A stretch of 64,000 bases of DNA. It comes from Typha latifolia (taxonomy: Eukaryota; Streptophyta; Magnoliopsida; Poales; Typhaceae). Positions 49,826 to 61,490 of this stretch are shown here, in pieces. Under the pieces are notes generated by a model, which searched no databases, was not told where the DNA came from, and saw nothing but the letters and a program-made list of their open reading frames with translations. Where the stretch lies: assembly GCA_019914945.1 (NCBI GenBank), contig CM034113.1, forward strand, positions 8,288,850 to 8,352,849. The letters are read 5' to 3'. A program made the position numbers and the translations under genes. Each line of letters begins with the position of its first letter. Position 1 is the first letter of the stretch.

Positions 49826-52800
49826 ATGGAAGGGAATCGCGAGAGTGTAGGAATAAAGAAGGTCTCGTCTCAGTCCTCGATCACTGAGGCCGATGACTTC
49901 GATTTGTCAAAGCTTCTCGATAAGACGAGGCTAAAGATCGAGAGGAAGAGGTCGTTCGACGAGAGATCTATGAGCGAGCTCTCGATCTCAGGGAACATTC
50001 GAGCGGTGGATAGCTATGAGAACATATACTCCCCTATGGGATTGCGTTCTGTGTTCGACACGCCGGCGTCATTCTCGAGGAACTCGTTCGAACCACATCC
50101 GATGGTCGCAGAGGCGTGGGAGGCTCTCCGGAGATCTTTGGTGCACTTTAAAGGGCAGCCCGTGGGAACCATCGCTGCTTATGATCATGCATCAGAGGAA
50201 GTGCTTAATTATGATCAGGTACATCGCTGTGGAATTAATTTAACTTCGATTAATAGATCAAGAGCTAGGAAATATTTCATTGCAGGGTTGTTGGTATTAC
50301 TCTGTTCGATGTCATGTCCTGTATAATGATAGGTTTGAATGTTAATGAATTGTCTTTAGTTGTCAAACTGATTGCTTCAACTCTGTTGCATACATTTTGT
50401 GCTTGGTTTTCCTAAGCTTATCTCTTCCTGAAGCAAGCAATTTCTGAAACTATTTATTGTGATTGGAACTTTGTAAACATGATTATTTGTAGGGATTCTA
50501 TTGATTTGTTGTTTCCATGAACATCTTTTGATATCTTATCATTCCAAATGCAGGTTTTCGTGCGGGATTTTGTACCGAGTGCGTTAGCTTTTCTAATGAA
50601 TGGTGAACCCGAGATAGTTAAGAATTTCCTCGTGAAGACGTTACAGCTTCAAAGCTGGGAAAAGAGGATAGATCGTTTCAAGCTCGGAGAAGGAGTAATG
50701 CCTGCAAGTTTTAAGGTGCTCCATGATCCGGTCAGGCATAGTGATAGTATAGTTGCAGATTTTGGCGAGAGTGCAATTGGTAGGGTTGCACCAGTTGACT
50801 CTGGGTTTTGGTGGATTATTCTTCTTCGTGCATATACAAAGTCTACTGGGGATATGTCTCTATCGGAAACACCAGACTGCCAAAAGGGTATGAGGCTTAT
50901 ATTAGCTCTTTGTTTGTCAGAGGGGTTTGACACTTTTCCAACCTTGCTATGTGCCGATGGTTGCTCGATGATAGACCGTCGAATGGTAGGAGCATCAACC
51001 TCTTGTTTTGCTTTCTTTTCACATTTATATTTATATCTTGAAATTTCTTACGTCATATCTATTGGTTGTTTCCTGCTTGTCATATTTACTGGATGTTTCT
51101 TGCTTGAAGAAATTTGCTATCTTTGTGTTTTGTTACTCGAGGAATTAAAATTGATTTTTATTATCATAGGAAAATCAAGTTAGATAAGAACCACTGAACT
51201 TGGACAATCTCCAACAACATTTAGCTGTCTAAACTTCTAGTTTCCAAATCATTTGAGAAATCTTTCTGTAAGTCTCTCAAAACAACACTGTAAAAATCTT
51301 GAGATATTTTTAGAGACTTTTGATAAATGCTAGCTTGGAATTTGTTTGTTGGAACAGTTATGTTCAAGTATCTTGGACTGAGACTATCTGCTCATTTGGA
51401 ACAAAAACAAAACGTATTCCATATACTACTTTCTGGAAGTTGAAATCTGATGAACATGAAAGGTGATCAAAGATGTTCAAAAAGCACACATTTTAGTGGA
51501 GATAATCTTCATTAATTTTCATACAAGGGCTTGTACTTTTCTTGATGACTTCCTGAAATGTTTGAATCTGTTAATAAGTGTAATTTTCAACTTTTTATAG
51601 TTGCTTATACTTGAGAACTTTTCTGTCATGTCTCTCACTTTGCAGGGTGTTTATGGCTATCCTATTGAAATCCAAGCCCTTTTCTTTATGGCATTGAGAT
51701 GTGCTTTATCAATGCTTAAACATGATAATGAGGGAAAAGAGTTTATAGAGCGAATAGTCACACGCTTGCCTGCCTTAAGTTATCACATGAGAAGTTACTT
51801 TTGGCTCGACTTCCAGCAGCTAAATGGCATATATCGATTTAAAACAGAAGAATATTCACATACAGCAGTCAACAAGTTTAATGTTATACCTGATTCTATT
51901 CCGGATTGGTTATTCGATTTTATGCCTTGCCGCGGTGGTTACTTTATTGGAAATGTTAGTCCTGCAAGAATGGACTTCCGGTGGTTTGCTCTTGGCAATT
52001 GTATAGCCATATTGTCATCTCTTGCTACCCCAGAGCAATCTGTGGCCATAATGGATCTAATCGAAGAACGCTGGGAGGAGCTGGTTGGTGAGATGCCCTT
52101 GAAGATATCCTATCCTGCTATTGAGAGCCACGAATGGCGGATTGTGACAGGTTCTGACCCAAAAAATACCAGATGGAGTTATCATAATGGAGGATCTTGG
52201 CCAGGTTAGTAGCAAACCAAACCACTGGTTTTTCTTTGTAGAATTGCATGTCTATTCTTTGCAAATGTAAATCAGAACAACCTTAGTTAATTGATCTCTC
52301 AACAGATACAATTACTTCTTCATAAAGACAACAGTATCGAAGAAAACGGTGATAAGAGAATGTTCACTAGCACATGCTATAAAATTTTCATTGCTAATCA
52401 ACTCTTCGGAGTCTGATGTCTAGGATTTCTTCCATCTTATCAGTCATGTCACTTGCCCTAAAATGTTGGTTACTAGGACACAACTAGAGATTGTGTGTGG
52501 AAAATTCTTCACGAGCCCATGCTATAAAGTTTTTATAGTACTATCTCCATAGAGTTTATTCTTGAAAATTTCTTCACTCCTTAGTCATGGCATTTCCCAT
52601 ATAGTGTCCAAAGATTATTCTTTACCCTGGAAATTTTGAGCCAGATAATTTATATGCGATACTGCGCTCCTTATATTTCAATTGAAAAGAAAGAACTCTC
52701 TAATAAGTGATACTGCCCATCTTCCACCATGTTTTCTGCAGTTCTTCTTTGGATGCTTACTGCAGCATGCATCAAGACTGGACGGCCGCAAATTGCGAGA

Positions 52801-53037
52801 AGGGCGATAGAACTAGCTGAGAGCCGACTGCTGAAGGATAGCTGGCCGGAGTACTATGACGGGAAGCTGGGACGATATATCGGCAAACAAGCCAGGAAGT
52901 TTCAGACGTGGTCCATCTCAGGCTATTTGGTGGCTAAGATGCTGCTGGAAGATCCCTCGCATATAGGAATGGTCTCTCTTGAAGAGGACAAGGCGATGAA
53001 GCCTGTAATAAAGAGGTCAGCCTCATGGAACTGCTGA
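49826..53037 (+). CDS. CINV: Cytosolic alkaline/neutral invertase, GH100 (4 exons, 559 aa)
   Basis: Exons: 49826-50218, 50554-50985, 51646-52204, 52742-53037. The enzyme hydrolyses sucrose to glucose and fructose at neutral pH. The Ser/Arg-rich N-terminus (about 1-90) has no transit-peptide character, which fits the cytosolic (CINV1/2) clade. The (alpha/alpha)6-barrel domain covers about 95-545, with [91 protein letters not shown] and [12 protein letters not shown]. By family knowledge, catalytic acids should be D213 of VDSGFWW and probably E438 of HEWR. The C-terminus ends KRSASWNC, a basic-directed Ser motif; the Arabidopsis CINV1 C-terminus is phosphorylated and bound by 14-3-3, so the same is possible here. 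The length is normal. The gene is convergent with the CCA-adding enzyme gene. Confidence 0.95.
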
Positions 53038-53904
53038 GAAGAAGCTCCAACTCGGACAAAAGCACGTACTCTCACACCATTGTTCTTTGGAAGCCATCCT
53101 CTATCCGAATTGGCAAGGTCTCTCTGTTCGGATAGCTTAACCCCTGCACGGACGCCATGTCTGCACAGTACACTACTACACATATCGACGCATGGGAAAT
53201 AAGGTGAGCTTGGCGAATTCGGTAAGCATCGAAAAGTTTTTTAATTATTGTTTTTCTTTTCTCGACTTATTGTATGAGGAGCACCTATCTTACATAATTT
53301 AAAGCCCCCTTTTGTTAGATCTTGTTTGACCTGCTAACTCTATTATTATTGCAAAAGTTCGACTCACGATGGTCATATCTTTGATTGGCCAGTAGTTAGA
53401 GTTGCAACGGATTCAAGATTTGCATCTACTGATCAACCACTCTGAGAATTTGGAATAAGGATTTTATAATTTATTTTACCGTACCTCCAATGGCTTGGCT
53501 TGTTAAAATATGCTCATGCTATATAAGCGAGCTAGTGGCCATTCATCACACCAGGAAATTCTTCTTTTTTTTTGTGAGTTAAAAGAATATAAATCGTTAC
53601 TCAATCATGAATTATGTTTCAAATAGGTACAAGTATGAGTGAAGCGATTACATTTTTGGCCTCCAATCTGCTGGTTTAGAAGCTTACAAAAACTTTCCTA
53701 AAATGATAATTCTTTTTGGGACAAAATATAGCTCTCTTTTGGGTTTTACCCAAGTAACGTAATGAAGTCGAGCAGAAACTATCGTCATGTCTGTTTCGCC
53801 GAATTAGTCATAATATTATCATGGTCCCAAGCCAAATTCCAAAGCACCAAGAATTGACAGTTGTTAGCAGTAGCGCAAGAATCGCCACTAAGTTGAGCAC
53901 ACGT
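53038..53904. other. Convergent spacer: facing 3' UTRs
   Basis: 867 bp between two stop codons, AT-rich to mixed composition, with no open frame of note. It must hold polyadenylation signals of both the invertase and the CCA-adding enzyme genes, so overlapping 3' ends are possible. Confidence 0.6.
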
Positions 53905-56900
53905 TTAAGCGGAACAGTTTAGTTTCTGACGTTTTGCTTGAGATTGCTTCATCCAATCGATGCACTCCTCCATTGTTCCTTTAGGATGAGCAAGCTGCCA
54001 CTTCAGCAGCTTCTGTTGCTGCAAAGAAGAGAGACTTTTGTGGGCATTCATGGAACGGATAGGCAAATACCAATAAAAGCACATCTTACCCATTTCCCGA
54101 TCAATGGCCCTCCTGTTTTAAGTTGTAGCACACCCATTATAGTCTTCCCGTCAAGCAATAATTTAGCTTCCCATACATGATCCAGATCTGCAGATACACA
54201 GACAATATAAAAAAGAGATCCCATATAACAAACAAATTGAAGAGGAAGAAGAAATTATTTATCTTTTGTGTTGCTCAGATTTGTTATTCTATAGAAGTAA
54301 AACACTTCTACTGTACTCCAAACATCAGAATAATCAAGATTTAAGCCCCTTCTAGCTAATTAGTGAATCACATGACAAAGGCTTATATGTAATTAAGCAT
54401 AAATAAGTCTCGCATACCTACATGGCTAGATTTGATTCACCGTTTAACATTATTACTTTATAGTTTGCACTTCACAGGAGGTGGTTCCAATAAGGAAAAA
54501 GAAAGTCTCCATGATTCCTGCCTTCAAGTAGCTATAGAAGGGAAAAATGAAGAGTAGAAATAGAAACTACTTCCTCATACACTACGTGAAGTACACTGGC
54601 AGACAGTTGAAGCATATAACTGATATGTATAATTAAAAGCCAATGGAGCTTTGCAATAACAATAAGAATAACAAATAAGTATGTTTATTACCTAGTTCAG
54701 TTATAGCACTTTCAACTCTAAAGAATGTATCCTTTCTTCTATCCAGTTCCATATATGTGCTGAGGTTACCACCAGTATGATTAGCTTCTGGGTATAACAG
54801 GGTGGACATCAGCAGGGCAACACGCCAAAAATCTTTTATTTGACGAAGAAGCAATCCTGTAGAATCAACTCTGTTGTTTTAGTTTGAATAAGCCTCATGT
54901 GGTTGCAACTCGCAAAGTGGATATAACAGACAACCCAACAAAATAAAACAAAATAAACAAGATTTGCTATACAAAACAGCTATACATTTACTTGCCAAGC
55001 CACCTCCATGAGAAAATCTGTTGAACCATAAAGAGGTTGTTTGGTTTCATCATTTCATGTATTTTAACATGCAACACATCTATAGTGTTAAATGAGAAAT
55101 TAATGCAAACAAAAATCTTGTATCTTCTCTTTTTTTTTCTCATTAAAGGTTGAGAGAATTTGTTTTGATATCCACTTAATTAAAGTGAATGTCAAGATGC
55201 TACATATCAGCCCATTTTAGCCATTAGAAACAATATTTCATGGAATCTATACACTAAAAACTGAATTTTAGAGTTACACTTTATATATGTAAATGCAGTT
55301 TTTTTTCCCTAAATACATGAAGCCAAACGGCCCCAAACTGTTCAAAAATTATAATTTTGTGGTACATGAGTAATATCATCTAAGGTGGCCAATTATTGAC
55401 AATAGGAAAACAAGGTACTGGAACAAAAAGCAATACGAAATTTTGACAAGGAAATTGCAGCAATAAAAACAAAGAGCAGTGTCTAACCTGCCAAAACTCG
55501 TTTACGTGAAGCTGGTGGAATTTCGAGGCACTCGTCCTCTAATTTTAATTGAAGATTCTCTGGATCCTCATTGGACACCAGTAAAGGAATCATCTTGAGG
55601 AATTTTTCACAGGCAACATGTAGGCTTGTTACCTACAAGTAAAGATCATTTTCCAATCAACTCAAGGGACCAAGCTACCCCGTTGATAAACTCAACTAAA
55701 TCTTCCTCAAGGATTGGCATACCATTTCTGCATCACTTGACTTCAGCTTTAAAGAATCTCGAATGATATAGCTGGCAACAGGAACCTGCATATTATGAAT
55801 TGTGCATAAAAAGATTCTTCAAAAAGAACCAGAAAGAAGAAAAAAAAATGTAACTCAGGCTAACATATACATATCTAATCAATTTAACTAAAACCAAAAT
55901 AAATAATTTAACAGATAAAAATTCACTAAAACCACCACAGCTAAGCTAATATGATTTTCATCTGAAAAAATATTCTAATTAGTAACGTTTCCATGCTTCA
56001 AAAGTGAGAGCTAAATTCATTTTATTTCAATGAGAGATTATTTTGTCCTAGATCCACTTGATCAACTAACTAGGAAAAATTATTTAAGATACCATCTCTG
56101 ACATCCTTAAATGAACATTCCTTCCAACAAAAAAAACACCAAATATGAAGTGTATCTTGTGGCTCCGTTCACTTTAATTCTGTTCTGCCTTCCTTATGCC
56201 AGCAACCCTCAAGGAAAAAAAATCCAGCTTGAAAAAAACCTAATTTGGACTCGGCAGCTATATATAAAGCTTCTCTAATAAGATAGTGTTCCAGCTTTAG
56301 GTCAAAGGACCTAAAGAGATCTTTTAAGGGTTGCCTAACTATAGGGCCATTCTTTCTCTCCACTCACAGACTTGGAATCTTGACCAAGGCATACACTCTG
56401 TTTCTCAAAGTTGTGAAAAATCAGACACATATTAGAATGTTGAACCCCTTGTTCCATGGATTAGGTAATGTTTGATTAGTCATACAACAAAGGCGGTAAA
56501 AACATACTACCTACAACTAAGTAAAAAAAAAAATCACCTTTTTTCAAACTTAATGGTTAATTAGTTCTTGGTCTTACGAGATTATGAAACATAAACAAAA
56601 GTATGTTCTTATTAGAGTAAATATGAAGCAGTAGAAATGAAATGCAACATAAAGATATGAGCAGGAGAAATATTAACATGATAAATCAATTGGATACCTC
56701 TTTGGATTTTTTGTCCATGTATGTCATATTTCTCACCGGAAGAAATAGAGCCCCATATAAGTACAGTCTGCGCTGGTCATCCTAGAAAATAGGCCAATTA
56801 AATGTTAACGTATAAGACTCAGCTACAAGAGTATTCATTTAGCTTATTTGGGATAAATATATAGATATGTGCATGTAAAACATCAATGAGTTTGTATCAA

Positions 56901-59900
56901 GAAAGAAAGGGACAATTTCCTTTAGATTTATTTAGATCAAAAGTAGAAAAAAAGCACCAGCAAATACAATACTTTGTTACCTTATTTTAACAAGTCACCT
57001 ATTTTCAAATAATATAAAATAATAAAACATGAGCAGTTAATATAAGTGGGTTCTACTGAATAAAGCTCATTAGTAAAATAAACAATTTGTGGATTGCAGC
57101 AATTAATGCCAGAAATCTACAATTAGCTAAATACTTGCATGGGAATTTTGAAAAGACAATGAAGATAAATACAAGTCAAATTCTGCTTTATTTGAGTAGA
57201 TTACTTGAAAATGACCTGGATATCTGAATGAGAAGTAATGAGAGGCTGACGTCAATTAGCTGTCTAAGATAGATATCTTGTTCAATGTCAAGTCCTAAAC
57301 AATAGGATATTAGATATTTTATGTAACACAAGTCTCATATGATGAATGATTGTTCTCTCTGTTTCTCACAAAATACGAGCAAATTGATGAGCAGTACTAT
57401 AAATATGAAAAGGTAAGTTCCACTACAGAAGCAGTGTGTCACTATGATGGTCATTGACATAGCAGGACTGGAGAACAACAGTACAACCAGTACAGAAAGA
57501 TAAAGCCAACCATGGATGCGAAGTTGTACAGCACTGTCTTTTCTTATGATACATGCTCTTAAGCACTGTAGAAACAAACACTATAGAATCTGCATCTTCA
57601 AATTTGAGGCTTACACTAAATATTGAACAGCCAATAGATTGATGAAGAGCCCATGCTGCATTTATATGTGAAAGACAAAGCCTGCATATTAGTAGATCTC
57701 TAAGAGATGAAGAATTATTCAAGATTGCTATAAATAAGAAGACAAAATATAATAGAAGTTAAGGAACCTTATTGAATTTGAAATCATGATTTACAAAATT
57801 CTGCACAGGAAATTTCAACATAATTTCAACAAGTGACAAGAATGGATAACGAATGCTCCTCACAATTTTGGATGAACATGCATATAGCACCATGGAAACA
57901 AAAGCGTACTAGAAGTCCTAAAAGTATATGGTGTGAAGCATTTAACCAACATGTGTCAACCATGCAGGAATGAATGTTTTTGGGAAGCAGCCCTAACATA
58001 TGTTTCAACCAAATTTGGATCCAAGGCCTATATGAATGAGACAGGTAATAGCACTAATGACTATGTTAAAATAACAGAATTGTGTTCTAACTTATAACAT
58101 AAAAGAAATGCTTCCATTCCACCCTCTTGCATATGCACTGATCGTGTGTATTAGATGCACACCAGTCAGCTATAATGAAATAACCTATTATGTCTGTTCA
58201 ATCACTTCAGGACATCTCAACAATCCCTGAGTGACTGCAATGTTTTTCCAATTTCAAGATATTGAATTATAGAAAAATAATATCATTGCGACTGAATATG
58301 CATCCATTAAGTGTTCTCCAACACAAACCTATCACAATTTTCAATTCCTGCAAATTGGGTATTTCCAGGAAAAGTGAAGACAGCATAAAATAGCTTCAAA
58401 TCACAAATATAGCTCATTGCTTTAGTTGGTTGCTTGTCTGACATCATTAGGTCGACCTGCCAATTTGTTGTAAACAAAGATCTTATGAGCTTTAATTTAA
58501 ATGAATCAAAGAAACCAACGTCATATAAGGAAGCATTGAACTTTAAGAATTGCTAGAATACATACTTCATGACCTATTCGCTCTCTGCTGATCTTATGTG
58601 CAAGTGCAGCTTTTACTTCCTCATCTGAACCAGCTTCTTTAAGCTCTTCAGCCAATTCAAAATCGAACCTAGCACCTGGATAGTAAAGTACACTACAAGA
58701 GCTTACTATATTGCAAATAAACAGGGAAAAAATCAAGAAAAAAAAATTAAAAGGATACTGGAGAAGAATTGTTTTTTTTTTTTTTTGTTAGCGGCCGGGC
58801 ATATCCATCATAAAACTTATTTAAAAGCAATAGAACTATATTCATCATAATTTTTTCTCATAAAGCTGTTAAAGTTTGAAGAGACTTGCTGAGTACCAAA
58901 GCGAATTGCTCGAAGAACCCTAAGGGGATCGTCCAGGAAAGTAGCTTTGGGAGGTAAAGGAGTGACAATAAGTCCCGACTTCAGATCTTGCATACCTGAA
59001 TAAAAAAGAGACGATCTAAATCATGAGTTATCAAGTCTCAAAACTAGAAGCCATTATCAAGATCAAACCATTACACATAAAAAAGAAAAGAAAAGAAAAT
59101 TACACCTCTCCCAGTCAAATCTTCAACTGAATTGGTGTTGATATTGTAGAACAGGCTGTTGGAAAATGATAATTAGTAGTAATGTTGCAGTAGTAACAGT
59201 AATAACAACAGTAATCAAGGACAGTACTATCTAAAGGTACAATATAAACTTGAAAGAGGTTCTAGAAAAAATTACATTACGAAAACTGTAGTGCAGGTGT
59301 TGTTTTAATGTTGCACCCACTTGTTTTCACGTATAATGTAGGAAATATCAAAGTATAGCAGGAGAAATCTACTGTCTCCCTCTCACAGCATAAACACTAG
59401 AATATTTCATGAATACAGCACGTAATATTAAGAAAAACTTCCTCATATGGTACACTTTATACTACCTATTGATGGTTAGATCCCTTCTATATGCATCTTC
59501 TTCAGCAGTTCCAAACTTCTGCATAAACAATAAAACATTCAGAAACTATTCTGCCTTCAACAATATACAAATGAAAAAACAACAATAGTTCTGATTTTCT
59601 GCAAAACACTGAAAGATAAACAAAAGTATGTCCATGTAACACATATCATGACAACATGAAACAACCATTGGAATCCTTATTCAGTATAAATACTTAACAA
59701 GGCAACTGTGTACAAATGCGAGATGGAAATCAGTAGTTAAAATCTGCGGAAAAATGGTCTGAGGATCTTGAGTACCATAGTAGGGATACGACTATTATCA
59801 GCATAGGTTTCAGATCTCAAATTAACAAAATCAATCCAAATGTCACAGATGCGCATCCTTGCCGTTTCCAAGTGTTTAGATTGATCAGGATTGCTGCATA

Positions 59901-61165
59901 TATTTCAGAGCATCATCAAGATACATATAAAGAATTTCTTATCCAGCCAACTGTCAGAGTAAAACACAAAAAAAGTGGCATTCATAGCTTTAATATTGTT
60001 AGAAGCAGACGGCATTACAAATATAATGTACCAAGTAGATCTATTATTATGAACAAGAGAACAGTGACATACCACTGGATGACACCTACGCCTTGCTTTT
60101 CTTCACCAACAGACTGTAGGTACTCATTGATTTTTTCACAGAAATCTCGACCCAACATATCGTCCAATGCAATATCAATATCATAACAATCTTTGCCCAG
60201 AAGCTGTCAGATATCAAACTCCAAGTAAATGAAATTTGAAATAGCAAAGAATTCTTCTCACAAAATTAAATGAGCAGCATAGAACTAAACATTTGCACAA
60301 TATGGACTTACCACATTAATTTCAATTCCTTAACTTTGAAATTCCAATGTATGAAGTAACTTAGGAAAGTAAAGTAGGAATAGCCTACAGATAGTTATGG
60401 AAATCCTGCTTATCCCAATCTCTAGACGAACAATTAGAAAAACCGTACTGATTACTGATTTCTCGATGAGATATTTGCAAAGCAGCTAGACTCCAAAAGT
60501 ATCATATACTCCAGAAAAACAAACAGAGATGATCGAATAACTTCGAAATTCCAATGGATGTAGTAACTTAGGAAAGTAAACTAGGAATATCCTATAGATA
60601 AATGGAAATCCTACTTATCTCCCAATCTCTCGACGAGCGATTAGAAAAAACCCTACTGGTTACTAATTTCTCGATGAGATATCTGTCCAAGCAGGTCGAC
60701 CCCAGAAGTATCATATACTCCATAAAAACGAACAGAGAAGATCGAACCCCAGCCTCCGGCAACTCGGAGATGCATCTCAAGCTTACGATCCTACCTGTCT
60801 CTCAAATAGAGTTCTCATGCCTTGATTTCAGTAAGGAAATAATCAAGAAACGACCGGTCGGATCTTACCTTATCTCGAACCCATCCACCGGCGACTCGGA
60901 GCTGCGTCTCGAGATTGAAATGGCGAACCACTTCGAGGAGTCGCCGGAAGATCCTCTCCTCCTTCTCGGTGAGATCGATCCGGTCCTTGACGGCGATCGA
61001 GGACTCCATCGACCGAGCAACGACGCAGCCGCAGAGCAGGCGAAAATGTAACCCTAGATTCCTTTTGGGAGCTAAGCGGAGGGGCTTAAGGGGGAGAGGA
61101 ATGGAAGAAGGAAACCAGAGGCGGTGGAGTGGGAATAAGCGGGCTGGATTCAGGTGGAGAGCCAT
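53905..61165 (-). CDS. CCA: tRNA CCA-adding nucleotidyltransferase (15 exons, 573 aa)
   Basis: Exons in transcript order: 61165-60869, 60203-60073, 59893-59776, 59518-59466, 59155-59106, 58995-58897, 58675-58566, 58456-58329, 57681-57615, 56781-56698, 55785-55723, 55632-55488, 54856-54692, 54187-54090, 54018-53905. The enzyme adds CCA to tRNA 3' ends without a template. Class II motifs are complete: AGGWVRD (92-98), the catalytic pair D107/D109 in CYDIDIALDD, RRDLTIN (193-199), and the nucleotide-selecting DDPLRVLRAIRF (238-249). The helical C-terminal half ends with a basic tail (KRQKLNCSA). Residues 1-52 are Arg/Leu/Pro-rich with almost no acidic residues, like an organelle transit peptide. 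A second in-frame Met at residue 53 (codon at 61009-61007) would give a form without it. Plants and yeast serve cytosol/nucleus and organelles from one such gene. Intron 1 holds a tandem duplication. Confidence 0.94.
60332..60746 (-). repeat. Tandem duplication, about 208 bp x 2, in CCA gene intron 1
   Basis: Copy 1 is about 60332-60538 and copy 2 about 60539-60746. Shared ordered words include GAAATTCCAATG, GTAACTTAGGAAAGTAAA, GGAAATCCT, CCCAATCTCT, TTTCTCGATGAGATAT, AAGTATCATATACTCCA and AACAGAGA. Divergence is roughly one change in ten to fifteen bases. The unit ends about 120 bases before exon 1. Confidence 0.9.
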
Positions 61166-61490
61166 TTGGGGGCTCTTTTATAGCTTCGCTGTGGCTGTGT
61201 GGTCTATTTATGACGGGCTTTAGACTGGGGTTTGGGGAACTCTAATCAAGTCGGCAACGAAATAGTGAATACCAGCGAATCGGCAACGTACTGGGGGTTT
61301 CATTATATAAATTATACAAATATCATCTAATTTAATTAACGTTTGGGATAACTAAATAAGTATTTTCGAGAATCCCATTAAATAAAAAATAAATAATAAA
61401 AATCCAATTTAATTAACTTGATACATCGATCATACAGTAACAACATTACAAACAATAACTAACAGTATATATATATACACATATCACGAA
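61166..61490. other. Short tandem-gene spacer: FUT13 3' end and CCA promoter
   Basis: Only 325 bp separate the FUT13 stop from the downstream CCA gene start on the same strand. The half next to CCA is GC-richer (likely promoter and leader); the half next to FUT13 is AT-rich (3' UTR). No TATA box is evident for the CCA gene. Confidence 0.6.

Noticed and set aside
56640..56698. Possible U12-type intron after exon 10 of the CCA gene (donor GTATCC)
   Set aside because: The donor reads GTATCCAATT rather than GTATCCTT, and no TCCTTAAC-like branch site precedes the acceptor at 55786. An ordinary U2 intron explains it.
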